Counted from the stretch's first letter, positions 1 to 8,319 are shown. The stretch is 64,000 nt of DNA from Mycobacterium saskatchewanense (GCF_010729105.1 NZ_AP022573.1:682001-746000), one strand, 5' to 3'. A program made the numbers and translations. The notes: generated from the letters alone by a model not told the origin.

Positions 1-2
1 TG

Positions 3-311
3 CCGATCACGTGCAACCTGTGCCAACTGCCGATCGTCCGGGCCGCCGGGGTCATCGTGGGCGCCCACACCGACCCGGCCCCGTTGACCCACGTCCACAA
101 CGGCCGCAGATACCTGTTCTGCTCCGAACCGTGCCGCTGGATCTTCACCCAGCGCCCCGAGCGGTTCGCCGGACACCAGTCGCTGATCGACCGCGTGCTC
201 TCCGGTGAGATCAGCCCACCCGACCTGGGCACGGTACTGCAATATTTCGGCCTCTCGCCGGACGAGCAGGGCCAAGACGCCGACAACTACGCCTGGGCGC
301 GGGAACGCTGA
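3..311 (+). CDS. Multicomponent monooxygenase hydroxylase large subunit, C-terminal fragment (TmoA-like)
   Basis: The gene enters from the left edge, so only the last 102 residues are visible. The fragment carries a CNLC pair near its start and a CSEPC motif about 40 residues later, inside a YHS-like segment (the motif HNGRRYLFCSEPCRWIF). In toluene-4-monooxygenase-type diiron hydroxylases such a cysteine-containing YHS-like region forms the C-terminal end of the alpha subunit. The diiron-binding helices lie outside the window. The identity is supported mainly by the four genes that follow, which match the tmoB, C, D and E order. It is the hydroxylase subunit that would hold the active site for aromatic or alkene oxidation; the substrate cannot be read from this fragment. 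Confidence 0.75.
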   Translation, partial: PITCNLCQLPIVRAAGVIVGAHTDPAPLTHVHNGRRYLFCSEPCRWIFTQRPERFAGHQSLIDRVLSGEISPPDLGTVLQYFGLSPDEQGQDADNYAWARER

Positions 312-322
312 GAGGGACGATC

Positions 323-571
323 GTGGCGCTGCTTCCGCTGACCGCACTCTTTCGCGGTGACATTCTCGAGTTGCTCATTCCCGTCGATGACGCGGACACC
401 GTCGAGCAGGTGGGCCGGCAGGTCGCCCATCACGTCGTCGGCCACCGCGTGGCGCGCCGCGACGCGCCGCTCCGCGTCCGTCATGACGGCCAAATCCTGG
501 CGCCGGAGGCCGTCATTGGGACCTTGGGCGTAAAGCCGCTGGATCATATCGAAGTGTCCTACGGTGACTGA
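323..571 (+). CDS. Toluene monooxygenase gamma-like small subunit (TmoB-like)
   Basis: This 82-residue protein has the length and position of TmoB, the small gamma subunit of the toluene/o-xylene monooxygenase hydroxylase. Its ending (GVKPLDHIEVSYGD) fits the ubiquitin-like fold known for this subunit. It starts with GTG, 11 bases after the upstream stop, behind a GAGGGA ribosome site at 312-317. It overlaps the Rieske ferredoxin gene by 8 bases, so the two are probably translationally coupled. It should be a structural part of the (alpha-beta-gamma)2 hydroxylase in the cytoplasm. The call leans on gene order as much as on sequence, because the family is small and divergent. Confidence 0.7.
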   Translation: MALLPLTALFRGDILELLIPVDDADTVEQVGRQVAHHVVGHRVARRDAPLRVRHDGQILAPEAVIGTLGVKPLDHIEVSYGD

Positions 572-929
572 CCGGTACGGCATTGCTTCCGAATGGAGGG
601 TCGTGGCCAGCGTCGACGAGCTGTGGGAGGGCGACGTCGGCGAGTTCTACGCCGGCGATCTCCCGATCCTTCTGGTGCACTTGCGAAGTGGTGAGCTTCG
701 GGCATTCGCCGGCACCTGCCCGCACGCCGGCTTCCCGCTGGCCGACGGTGACGTTGAGGGCAGTGTGCTCACCTGTTCGGCCCACAGCTGGGAATTCGAC
801 CTCGACACCGGCGCCGGGCTCAATCCCGATAACTGTCGGCTGCAGCCCTACCAGGTTCGCCGCGACGGCGACCACATCGTCGTGGCGTTACCACCGAATG
901 GAGAAGCCCGTGACGTCGTCAACCGATGA
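564..929 (+). CDS. Rieske [2Fe-2S] ferredoxin of the monooxygenase (TmoC-like)
   Basis: The 121-residue protein shows a complete Rieske cluster motif: Cys52-x-His54 (TCPHAGFPL) and Cys71-x2-His74 (TCSAHSWEFDLDTG). These residues bind the [2Fe-2S] cluster. In the toluene-4-monooxygenase system the Rieske ferredoxin passes electrons from the NADH reductase to the diiron hydroxylase. It starts with GTG inside the end of the TmoB-like gene. The reductase (TmoF) that would feed it is not in this window. Small Rieske proteins also serve ring-hydroxylating dioxygenases, but the flanking genes favour the monooxygenase. Confidence 0.88.
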   Translation: MTDRYGIASEWRVVASVDELWEGDVGEFYAGDLPILLVHLRSGELRAFAGTCPHAGFPLADGDVEGSVLTCSAHSWEFDLDTGAGLNPDNCRLQPYQVRRDGDHIVVALPPNGEARDVVNR

Positions 930-1221
930 ACGGAAGCTGGTCGGACCGATCGTTCGCGGTTTCGACCCCGACATCGTCAGTGCCCTGACCGAAGCCATCC
1001 GGGCGGACAACCCCGACTCCGACATCCTCGTCGAGGATCACTCGGGCTACGTCCGCATTCACGCGCCATCGTTTTTGAAGGTGACCAGGATCAGCCTGGA
1101 ACTGGCCGCCGGGCAACAACTCCCGTTGTCGTCACTCGAGCCGGCGATCGCGGGATTCGCCGGCCGGATGCGCTACGTCGGCGACGACGAGCTGCACTGG
1201 TATCTGGAAAGGAAGGATTGA
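910..1221 (+). CDS. Monooxygenase effector/coupling protein (TmoD/MmoB family)
   Basis: A cofactor-less regulatory protein of the MmoB/DmpM/TmoD family, which docks on the hydroxylase and tunes catalysis and coupling. I chose the GTG at 910 because a GGAG ribosome site lies at 900-903 with 6-base spacing. This start gives 103 residues, the length I recall for TmoD. An in-frame ATG at 898 would add four residues. The gene begins within the last 20 bases of the ferredoxin gene and ends 4 bases before the next start, as expected for a tightly packed operon. The sequence has the acidic mid-section and the motif SGYVRIHAPSFLKV seen in effector proteins. Confidence 0.78.
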   Translation: MTSSTDERKLVGPIVRGFDPDIVSALTEAIRADNPDSDILVEDHSGYVRIHAPSFLKVTRISLELAAGQQLPLSSLEPAIAGFAGRMRYVGDDELHWYLERKD

Positions 1222-1225
1222 GCCG

Positions 1226-2233
1226 ATGGCCACTGCGTCACCGCGCCGACTCAAGACGTGGAGCATCGCCGGCGACACGCGGCGCAAGCCCACCGAATAC
1301 GAGATCGTCACCGGTCAATTCCATTACCACTTCAACCGCAGACCGGCACCGTTCGACCTCGACCCCGACAGCCCGATCAACCGCTGGTACCTCGAACACC
1401 GCGAAGGGTCCCCCCTGCGCGCCGCTGATTGGGAAGGATTCCGCGACCCGGCGGCGTTAAATTATCGGCGCTACATTGCCCTGCAGCACGACCGCGAAAT
1501 CTACGCCGAGGGGGTGGTCGACCACCACGAGTCGCTCGACCACGACTCGAATTTGGATCCCGGATGGGTCGAGACCCTCGAACGCATCTACGTTCCTGCC
1601 CGGTTCGTTTTCCACGTTCTGCAGATCACCGGCCTCTACGTCGGCCAGCTGGCGCCCAGCGCCTACATCACCAACGCCGCGTTCTTCCAAGCCGCGGACG
1701 AGCTCCGCGCGTTGCAATGGATCGCCTACCGCGCCAAGTCCCTGTCACTCACCCACGGCGCCGCACTGGCGAATTCTGAAGCCACCCGGTCGATCTGGGA
1801 AAACGACGAGGCCTGGCAACCCGCACGGGAACTCCTCGAGCGGCTGCTGGTGGCCTATGACTGGGGCGAGGCCTTCACGGCGCTGAACCTTGTCGTCAAG
1901 CCAACCCTCGACGCGCTGTTCAAGGAGGCCTTGCCCGAGCTGGCCGCCGCGCACAGCGACGGGCTGACCGCCGCGCTGCTGCGGGAGTCACGGGTGGACA
2001 CCACCAGGAGCCAGGACTGGAGCGCCGCGCTCGTCCGCTACAGCGTCGCGGCGAATCCCGCCAATCGCGGCGTCTTTGTGCAGTGGCAAAACACCTGGCA
2101 GCCGCTGGCCGACCGCGCGGTCGACGGGTTGGCGACGATCTTGGCGACTGCTCCACAGCCGGCCGACCCGTCGACGGTCCGCCGGCAGGTCGACGCGTCG
2201 GTGGCTCGGTTCCGTTCGTCGTTCGATACGTAG
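1226..2233 (+). CDS. Multicomponent monooxygenase hydroxylase beta subunit (TmoE-like)
   Basis: This 335-residue protein matches the size and helical character of the beta subunit of toluene/phenol/alkene monooxygenase hydroxylases. The beta subunit is related to the alpha subunit but carries no iron centre. Recognisable features are an N-terminal arm (KTWSIAGDTRRKPTEYEIVT) and the central helical stretch with YVPARFVFHVLQITGLYVGQ. The start follows a GGAAGGA site. It is the last gene of the run; the next gene is on the other strand, so no tmoF-type reductase follows it as in the Pseudomonas operon. The reductase would have to lie upstream of the window or elsewhere. Confidence 0.82.
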   Translation: MATASPRRLKTWSIAGDTRRKPTEYEIVTGQFHYHFNRRPAPFDLDPDSPINRWYLEHREGSPLRAADWEGFRDPAALNYRRYIALQHDREIYAEGVVDHHESLDHDSNLDPGWVETLERIYVPARFVFHVLQITGLYVGQLAPSAYITNAAFFQAADELRALQWIAYRAKSLSLTHGAALANSEATRSIWENDEAWQPARELLERLLVAYDWGEAFTALNLVVKPTLDALFKEALPELAAAHSDGLTAALLRESRVDTTRSQDWSAALVRYSVAANPANRGVFVQWQNTWQPLADRAVDGLATILATAPQPADPSTVRRQVDASVARFRSSFDT

Positions 2234-2239
2234 CGCCGT

Positions 2240-2977
2240 CTAGCGCGTCCAGGCGGGCGACTCGGCGGCCTTGCGCAACGCCTCGGTGATGCGCTGCTCT
2301 TTTTCGGCGAAGCGCTCCGTCGGTGCCGGGACCGAGATGGCAACCACGCCGTCGCCCGCGGTGCGTCGCGCGATGGCCGCCGCCGAGATCCCGGGCGTGT
2401 GCTCGTCGCGGTCGAAAGCGATTCCGGTGCGGCGGATCTCGGCGACTTCGTCGTGCAGCCGCTGGGCGACCTCGGGTGCGAACCGGGAAATCAAGTTCTG
2501 ACCATCCGCGTCGTCGAGCGCCGCCAGGGCGGCCTTGCCGTTCGCGGTCGACTCGAGCGGGAAGCGGACGCCGACCGCGGAGACGGCCCGCAGGCGGTGC
2601 GACGACTCGATCTGGTCGATGAACCACATGCGCTGCCCGCGCAGGACCGACAGGTCGACCGTCTCACCCTCGGTCGCGCGGGCCACCCGCTCGATCGTGG
2701 GCCGGAAGAACGCCGCGATGTGTGCCCCGTCGGCCCGCCCGAACCCCAGCAGCCGCTCGCCGAGGGCGAACCGACCCTGGGAATCGACACTGGCCAAGCC
2801 CACCTCGACCAGGCCGACCAGCAGGCGGCGTGCCGTCGACTTGGCCAGCCCCAGCCGCTCGCCGAGGTCGACCAGGCGCAGCCGTCCCGGCTCCGCGGCG
2901 ATCTCGTCGAGCGCGGCGGCGGCGCGACGTAACACCTGGATGCCCTCGTCGCGACCAGTTGGCAAACTTTCCCCCAT
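2240..2977 (-). CDS. IclR-family transcriptional regulator
   Basis: The protein has an N-terminal winged helix-turn-helix (roughly residues 10-65, including LGERLGLAKSTARRLLVGL) followed by an IclR effector-binding domain (roughly 75-240) with the family pattern around TANGKAALAAL. I chose the ATG at 2977, which gives 245 residues, the usual family length; upstream starts would run into the divergent promoter. It is transcribed away from the FAD-oxidase/hydrolase pair and shares a 73-base intergenic region with it, so it very likely controls that pair. It could also control the convergent monooxygenase operon, whose last gene ends only 6 bases from its stop. IclR members usually sense small aromatic or organic acids. 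Confidence 0.88.
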   Translation of the reverse strand: MGESLPTGRDEGIQVLRRAAAALDEIAAEPGRLRLVDLGERLGLAKSTARRLLVGLVEVGLASVDSQGRFALGERLLGFGRADGAHIAAFFRPTIERVARATEGETVDLSVLRGQRMWFIDQIESSHRLRAVSAVGVRFPLESTANGKAALAALDDADGQNLISRFAPEVAQRLHDEVAEIRRTGIAFDRDEHTPGISAAAIARRTAGDGVVAISVPAPTERFAEKEQRITEALRKAAESPAWTR

Positions 2978-3050
2978 CGATTGCACCACTCCACTATAGT
3001 GTTCCGCATCACGGACCATGAAGACCGAAATGCGGATCAAAGGAGTTCCC
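2978..3050. promoter_or_regulatory. Divergent promoter/operator between IclR regulator and FAD oxidase
   Basis: This 73-base gap holds a perfect 10-bp palindrome CACTATAGTG (2992-3001), whose TATAGT (2995-3000) also fits a -10 hexamer for the plus-strand gene. Just after it lies TCCG-N5-CGGA. A strong ribosome site AAAGGAG (3039-3045) precedes the oxidase ATG. A palindrome overlapping the -10 is a natural repressor site for the adjacent IclR protein; that assignment is inference. Confidence 0.5.
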
Positions 3051-4391
3051 ATGGGTGCGCTACCGGCGGGGCGGCACTTTTTCCGGACCGACGACGGGTA
3101 CGAGGCCGCCCGCCGCGGCACCGTGTGGCACCAGCGCGTGCCCGAACGCTATCCGGAGGTGATCGTGCAGGCGGTCGACTCCGCCGACATCGTCGCGGGC
3201 CTCCGATACGCAAAGGCCAACGGGCACAAGGTCAGCATCGTCTCGGGCGGCCACAGCTTCGCGGCCAGCCACCTGCGCGACGGCGCCGTGCTGCTCGACG
3301 TCAGCCGCCTCGATCACGCCACCATCGACGCCCAGAAGAGGACCGCCGTTGTGGGCCCGGGTAAGGGCGGCAGCCTGCTCATGTCCGACCTGGAGGCGCT
3401 GGGCCTGTTCTTTCCCGGCGGCCACTGCAAGGGCGTCTGCGTCGGCGGGTACCTGCTGCAGGGCGGATATGGCTGGAACAGCCGGGTTTTCGGCCCCGCG
3501 TGCGAGAGCGTGATCGGCCTCGACGTCATCACCGCCGACGGGGAACAGGTCCATTGCGACGCCGAAAATCACCCCGACCTCTTCTGGGCCGCCCGCGGCG
3601 CCGGGCCGGGCTTCTTCGGCGTGGTGACGTCGTTCCACCTGAAGCTCTATCCGCGGCCCGCCGCCTGCGGCACCAGCGTCTACGTCTACCCGTGGGACGT
3701 CGCCGACGAGATCTACACGTGGGCGCGCGGCATCAGCGCCGAGGTGGACCGTCGGGTCGAGATGCAGGCCATCGCGACGCGCAGCCTCCCGGAGATGGGC
3801 ATCGACAGCCCCGGCATCGCGTTCGCGTCCCCGGCCTTCGCCGACTCCGATGAGGAGGCCGAGCAGGCCCTCGCCATCTTCGGCAGCTGCCCGGTCGTGG
3901 ACAAGGCGCTGGTGAAGGTCCCGTACATGCCGACGGACCTGCCGACCTGGTACACCGCCGTGATGACCCACTATCTGGCCGACTACCGCTACACGGCGGA
4001 CAACATGTGGACGTCGGCGTCGGCCCGGGATCTGCTGCCGGGCATCCGGACGATCCTGGAAACCATGCCGCCGGCCCCGTCGCACTTCCTGTGGCTGAAC
4101 TGGGGCCCATCCCCGCAGCGCCAGGACATGGCCTACAGCGTCGAAGACGAGCTCTACCTGGCGCTCTACGGCTCATGGAAGGACCCCGCCGACGACGACA
4201 AGTACGGCGACTGGGCCGGCTCCCGGATGGCCGCCATGTCGCACCTGGCCACCGGCATCCAGCTGGCGGACGAAAACCTGGGGAACCGGCCGGCGAGGTT
4301 CGCCACAGACGAAGCGATGGAGCGGCTCGACAAGACGCGGGCCGCCTACGATCCGGACGGGCTGTTCAACAGCTGGATGGGACGGCTCTGA
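3051..4391 (+). CDS. FAD-linked oxidase, berberine-bridge-enzyme type
   Basis: The 446-residue protein has the FAD_binding_4 (PCMH) fold at about residues 40-220 and a C-terminal BBE segment ending in YDPDGLFNSW, which is typical of this family. The GGHS motif supplies the histidine, and GVCVGGYLLQGGYGW the cysteine, at positions that in many BBE-like enzymes bind FAD through two covalent bonds; whether that happens here is inference. Such enzymes oxidise alcohols, phenolics or amines and pass electrons to O2. The ATG at 3051 has an AAAGGAG site 5 bases upstream. Its stop overlaps the next start (TGATG), so it forms a two-gene operon with the hydrolase-like gene. Confidence 0.85.
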   Translation: MGALPAGRHFFRTDDGYEAARRGTVWHQRVPERYPEVIVQAVDSADIVAGLRYAKANGHKVSIVSGGHSFAASHLRDGAVLLDVSRLDHATIDAQKRTAVVGPGKGGSLLMSDLEALGLFFPGGHCKGVCVGGYLLQGGYGWNSRVFGPACESVIGLDVITADGEQVHCDAENHPDLFWAARGAGPGFFGVVTSFHLKLYPRPAACGTSVYVYPWDVADEIYTWARGISAEVDRRVEMQAIATRSLPEMGIDSPGIAFASPAFADSDEEAEQALAIFGSCPVVDKALVKVPYMPTDLPTWYTAVMTHYLADYRYTADNMWTSASARDLLPGIRTILETMPPAPSHFLWLNWGPSPQRQDMAYSVEDELYLALYGSWKDPADDDKYGDWAGSRMAAMSHLATGIQLADENLGNRPARFATDEAMERLDKTRAAYDPDGLFNSWMGRL

Positions 4392-5182
4392 TGACCGGCT
4401 TGTACCTCGGCTACCGCAACGACGACGCCGACACCCCGTTCGGCAAGTTCTTCACCCCGCAGATGGCGCCGCTGCCGGGCCATGTCGTCGAGGCACTGCA
4501 CCACGGACCGCAGGGCGGCATGGCCCTGCTGGCGTTCGACGACGCCGCGAGCGTCGCGGAGCCGGGATACCAGCAGACAGAAAACGGGTACGGCGTGCTT
4601 GACGACGGCAGCTTCGCGGTGGCGGTGCGCACCGACATGCCCGGAGTCACTCCCGCGATGTGGGCGTGGTGGTTCGGCTGGCACGGCTGCGACACCCGCC
4701 GCTACAAGCTCTGGCACCCGCGCGCGCATCTGTCGGCCGAGTGGAAAGACGGGGGACGGGAGCGGGGATACCTGGGCCGCTGGTCGATGATCAGCGAGTA
4801 CATCGGCTCGACCCTGCTCAAGGGCGCGATCCAGTTCGTCGAACCGGCGGCCCTCGGCCTGCCGCCGGACGCCGACGACGCGGTCGCGATCTGCGCCCGG
4901 CTGGGCTCCGGCGACGCCCCGGTCGACGTCGGCTGGTTCGTGCACCACGTTCGCTCGACACCGTCCGGCGCCGAAATGCGCTCGCGGTTTTGGATGGGTG
5001 GGCCGCACATCGCCGTCCGGAATGCCCCCGGCATGGCCTCCCGCGCCGTGCGCCCCATCGCATCGCGCATCCTTGGCTCCTCGGAGGCCACCGCCCGTAA
5101 CTTGTTGGTCCACTGCGCGCAGGAAATGAATCATCTCGCAGGATTCCTGCCCGAACTGCACGGGACGCTCGGCGAGGAGTAG
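4391..5182 (+). CDS. DAPG hydrolase (PhlG)-like protein
   Basis: The 263-residue protein resembles the PhlG family, zinc-dependent hydrolases that cleave a carbon-carbon bond in 2,4-diacetylphloroglucinol. Near the C terminus it has HCAQE, matching the family's HxxxE metal-binding pair, and an upstream WWFGWHGCDTRRYKLWHPRAH region rich in possible ligands. The ATG overlaps the stop of the oxidase gene by one base, so the two are probably translated together. The pairing suggests that an acylated phenolic or similar ring compound is first oxidised and then cleaved. The actual substrate is unknown, and many actinobacterial members have no proven activity. Confidence 0.7.
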   Translation: MTGLYLGYRNDDADTPFGKFFTPQMAPLPGHVVEALHHGPQGGMALLAFDDAASVAEPGYQQTENGYGVLDDGSFAVAVRTDMPGVTPAMWAWWFGWHGCDTRRYKLWHPRAHLSAEWKDGGRERGYLGRWSMISEYIGSTLLKGAIQFVEPAALGLPPDADDAVAICARLGSGDAPVDVGWFVHHVRSTPSGAEMRSRFWMGGPHIAVRNAPGMASRAVRPIASRILGSSEATARNLLVHCAQEMNHLAGFLPELHGTLGEE

Positions 5183-5208
5183 CGCGGCGGCGGAAACGCT
5201 TGCCGCGC

Positions 5209-5658
5209 TTAGGGCGAGGGCTTCGCCACCTGCGGCAGGCGCACCACCACGAACGCCTCGACGACCGTCGCCTGTTCGAAGCCCTCGACCTCCACGCGCC
5301 ACTCGTACAGCCCGGGTTCCAGCGGTATGCCGGCCGGGATGTTCAACGCGAGCGGCATGCGCACCGACGTTCCGTGGATCGCCCCGGGAGGACGACCGGC
5401 CTCCGCCGATGCCTCGAAGGAAATGCGCTGCGGGCCCTGCGTTCCCACCACCGTCACCGGCTCACCGTCGGTGGTCAACAGCTGGCAGGTCAACTTGTGC
5501 GGCTTGTTGGTCTCGTCCCAGTCGATATCGAGGAACAGCACCAACGCGAAAGGGGGAGTGGGCGTTTGGCATTGCCGCCAGCCCAACCCGAGGGCGTGGA
5601 CCTTGCCGGATTGGGCATCGGCCTGGGCCGCATCCGCAAGAAACAGGCTGATCTTCAT
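5209..5658 (-). CDS. Conserved hypothetical protein, beta-sandwich type (DUF6941-like)
   Basis: A 149-residue cytoplasmic protein with no signal peptide or membrane segment. Its pattern (MKISLFLADAAQADAQSGKV, FLDIDWDETNKPHKLTCQL, GLYEWRVEVEG) suggests an immunoglobulin-like beta sandwich and recalls the DUF6941 group of unknown function. It is convergent with the PhlG-like gene, with only 26 bases between the stops. No function can be assigned. Confidence 0.65.
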   Translation of the reverse strand: MKISLFLADAAQADAQSGKVHALGLGWRQCQTPTPPFALVLFLDIDWDETNKPHKLTCQLLTTDGEPVTVVGTQGPQRISFEASAEAGRPPGAIHGTSVRMPLALNIPAGIPLEPGLYEWRVEVEGFEQATVVEAFVVVRLPQVAKPSP

Positions 5659-5825
5659 GCGTCGGCCGAAGCCACAATCGATCGTTCGGTCCTCACCGCG
5701 ACATCCAACCCCTCCCGTGGCCGATCCTCACGAGATCGTAGCCTGCTCGCGTGGGCTGGATCCGCCTGGTGCCGGGCCGGAGGCGGGGACTTTCCGGAGG
5801 CGGGGGACTTCAGTGTCCCGCGGTG

Positions 5826-6167
5826 TCAGGCGTTGTCGTTCTTCGGGGCGGGGGCGTCTCCGCTGGTCAGCTTCTCCGGGCAGTAGGCCTGGGCCGCAAG
5901 CGCCGTGAACTTGGCGGCGCCGTCACCCTGGAACCCCGGGTTCTTCTCCTGCAGGTTCTGGACGATCTCGGCCCCGTCCATGCCGTTGTCGGCCAACGTG
6001 CACACCGACTTGCCCGCCGTCACCGCGCGGTCCGGGCTCAGGTAGACCAGCCCGGCCTGGTTGAGCGTGTTGAGGAACGCCTGATCCTTGCTCGTCAGGT
6101 CCGCGTGGGCGGGGGCGGCCGCGCCGATCGCCACGGCGATGCCGGCCAGTAGCAATGCCTTCTTCAT
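5826..6167 (-). CDS. DUF732 secreted protein (copy 1)
   Basis: A 113-residue exported protein. Residues 1-22 form a clear Sec signal peptide (KKALLLAGIAVAIGAAAPAHA). The mature part is one DUF732 domain with the family's two cysteines (SVCTLADNG and AAQAYCP), which probably form a disulfide. The C-terminal tail GDAPAPKNDNA is low complexity. DUF732 proteins are small helical secreted proteins of mycobacteria without a known biochemical role. This copy stands alone, unlike copies 2 and 3 in the window, which follow PPE genes. Three near-identical repeats lie about 75-135 bases upstream of its start. Confidence 0.85.
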   Translation of the reverse strand: MKKALLLAGIAVAIGAAAPAHADLTSKDQAFLNTLNQAGLVYLSPDRAVTAGKSVCTLADNGMDGAEIVQNLQEKNPGFQGDGAAKFTALAAQAYCPEKLTSGDAPAPKNDNA

Positions 6168-6240
6168 AGTTTTGTGATTGTTCCAAAGCGGCGCGGGGCT
6201 CGGGCCAACGGGACTTTAACGGAACCTGGACGGCACCTAC

Positions 6241-6301
6241 CCGCCAGATGAAATACCGACCCGCCAGATGAAATAACGACCCCGCCAGATGAAATAGCGA
6301 C
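6241..6301. repeat. Three tandem copies of a 20-bp repeat upstream of DUF732 gene
   Basis: Units at 6241-6260, 6261-6280 and 6282-6301 share the 15-mer CCGCCAGATGAAATA followed by a variable base and CGAC. Spacing is 20 and then 21 bp, about two helical turns. The array lies between the stop of the DUF4407 gene and the start of the DUF732 gene, both on the minus strand, so it could be an array of binding sites for the latter. It could also be a small mobile or minisatellite-like repeat. Confidence 0.8.
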
Positions 6302-6305
6302 GGGC

Positions 6306-8090
6306 CTATTCGGCGGGCGGCAGTTGCCGCGGACCCTCGGGCGCGCCGAGCCGACGCGGGCTTTCTCGCTCGACAAGCTCCAATCGCGCGTCGCGCTCCG
6401 CGGACCCGAGTGTTCGGCCGCTCGCGCCTTCCGTCGGCGTGTCCGCCAAGGCCGCATAGCCCGTGGCGCCTCCGCGCCACGAGGCGATGCGGCCCTCCGG
6501 GACGGCGGCCTCGGCGGGCTCCGATTCCCGCGGCGGCCGGCCCGCAGAGCTTTCGGAGTCGATCGTCACCTTGCGCGTGCGCCTGAACGAGAAGGTGATC
6601 TCCTCGACCTCTTCGAACACCTGGCGCGCGGTGCGCAGCGGCGCGGTCGTGTTGTCGATCACTCGTGCGACGAAGGGCGGCACCAGGGGCCGAACCCAGC
6701 GGGCCGCGGCCCTGGTGGCGTCCGGCAGCGACGGGATCAGCGGGGTTGCCCGCTCCTCGTGCCGCTCGATGTCCGCCGCGCGCCCGGGCGGCGCCGGCAG
6801 GTTTTCCGGCGTACGCACCTCGTCGCCCGGGTCCGCGGGAAGCGCGGCGACCGCGCGACTGGCGGCGGCCTCCGCCTCGGCGGCGATGGGCAGATACATG
6901 TCCTCATCTGTCGGCTCGACATCGCGCGACGACGACGCGGGCAGCGCACTTTCGAGGGCATCCTCGACCCGGCGCCGTTGCCGCGCGCGATCGATCTCGA
7001 TCTGCGCCTCGACGGCGAGCCGGGCCTGGGTGAGTTGGTGTTCGGCCCAGAGGATTTCGGCCTCGCGACGCACCTCGGCTCGCTTGATCGCGATCGCGGT
7101 GTCGGCCTCGAGCTCGGCGCGTTCGCGCTCCGCGCGCGCCCTCACCCGGCGATCGTGGGTGGTCTGGCCGCGCCACAGCCCGAGGATGAGGGGCAGCAGG
7201 TAGAGCAGCGCGCACGACGCGTCGGTGGCCAGCCTCAGCGACAACGCCCCGGCATCGGCGGCCGTGAGGCCGTTCATTGCGACCCAGCGAACCCCCAGGC
7301 CGCGGCCGGCGCCGGCGACCTCGGTCCGGCGCGCCTCGTCGACGGCGCGCTGCGCACCCGAGACCCGGGCGTCCAACTCGGGCGACTGGCGGTCGCGTGC
7401 CGCCACCGCGTCGTCCAGCTGCCGCTGCGCGTCGGCGAGAAGGTCGTTGGCCGTGCGTGTTTCAGGCCCAACGCCGGGCACGCCGGTGATCTGCGTCTGC
7501 GGGCAGGCCGGGGTGGGGTGGTATTCGCAGCGCGCCACGACCAGGGCCCGGTCCTGTTGCTGGCGGGCGTCGTCGACGGCCCGGTCCAGGGCACCGCGCG
7601 CGTCTCTGGCCTGCCGCAGGGCGGCCGACGCCTGCGTGACCGCCGGCGCCGACTCGGCGGTGCGCAGGGCCGCTTCGTCCAGGCGGCGATCGATGGCGCT
7701 GGAGAACACCGCGAGCGCGGCGAGCTCGCCGACCACGACCCCGACCAACGCCGCGACAGCCGCGCGCCCGCCGAGAGCCCCGCGCCCGCGGCCGGGCCCA
7801 CCGGCCGTGGCGCGGGTGATCGCGCCGACCAGCACGCCGAACGCCAGGGTCAACGGAAGCACGACCGGCGCGGACCAGCCCGTCGACTCGCCCAGGGCGA
7901 GGCCGGCGACCGCCCAGGCGACCGCCCCTCCAACCAAGACGATCGCACCGGCGACGGCATGGGCGGATCGTTCGTGGTCCTCGCCAAGCTCGCGCCGGTG
8001 CCCGCCGCCGAGCCAGGTGAGCAGGCCCTCGACCCGGGCCGGGGCCCGGGACGCGGTCGAGCCGGACTCAGTGTTTTCGTGGGCGCCCAT
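6306..8090 (-). CDS. DUF4407 membrane protein
   Basis: The 594-residue protein fits the DUF4407 family. It has a short cytosolic N terminus, hydrophobic segments at about residues 45-65, 70-92 and 112-138, a long soluble coiled region (about 140-280, rich in A/R/D/Q, with two cysteines), another membrane segment near 295-315 (CALLYLLPLILGLW), then a charged coiled-coil (RARAERERAELEADTAI) and a low-complexity tail. I chose the ATG at 8090 (MGAHENTES) rather than one 8 codons upstream, because the extension looks non-coding. The topology suggests a membrane-anchored structural or stress protein. No enzymatic motif is visible and the family's function is unknown. Confidence 0.78.
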   Translation of the reverse strand: MGAHENTESGSTASRAPARVEGLLTWLGGGHRRELGEDHERSAHAVAGAIVLVGGAVAWAVAGLALGESTGWSAPVVLPLTLAFGVLVGAITRATAGGPGRGRGALGGRAAVAALVGVVVGELAALAVFSSAIDRRLDEAALRTAESAPAVTQASAALRQARDARGALDRAVDDARQQQDRALVVARCEYHPTPACPQTQITGVPGVGPETRTANDLLADAQRQLDDAVAARDRQSPELDARVSGAQRAVDEARRTEVAGAGRGLGVRWVAMNGLTAADAGALSLRLATDASCALLYLLPLILGLWRGQTTHDRRVRARAERERAELEADTAIAIKRAEVRREAEILWAEHQLTQARLAVEAQIEIDRARQRRRVEDALESALPASSSRDVEPTDEDMYLPIAAEAEAAASRAVAALPADPGDEVRTPENLPAPPGRAADIERHEERATPLIPSLPDATRAAARWVRPLVPPFVARVIDNTTAPLRTARQVFEEVEEITFSFRRTRKVTIDSESSAGRPPRESEPAEAAVPEGRIASWRGGATGYAALADTPTEGASGRTLGSAERDARLELVERESPRRLGAPEGPRQLPPAE

Positions 8091-8319
8091 CAAACTCCAA
8101 CACCTCCAAACCATCAGCGTCCCAGGGCACCGGCCGACACACCGAATTGAACGGCCCGGCTGTGGTGGGCTTCACACGCGGGGGATGGGCGCGGCCGGCC
8201 GAGCCGTGGTAACCGCCGTGGTCAGCTACCGTCGATCCCCGCTCGGCTGGGGCCGAATTTCCTGCGACGCGGGCGGATCAGCGACCGTTCGGTCGGGCGA
8301 CATGAGACGGTATAAGCCT

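Noticed and set aside
583..909. Longer start for the TmoD-like effector gene
   Set aside because: The extra part runs through the Rieske ferredoxin gene in another frame; the GTG at 910 has a good ribosome site and gives the family length.
6324..8150. 600-codon plus-strand frame opposite the DUF4407 gene
   Set aside because: Arg/Gly-rich shadow sequence; the minus-strand protein has membrane helices and coiled coils as expected for the family.
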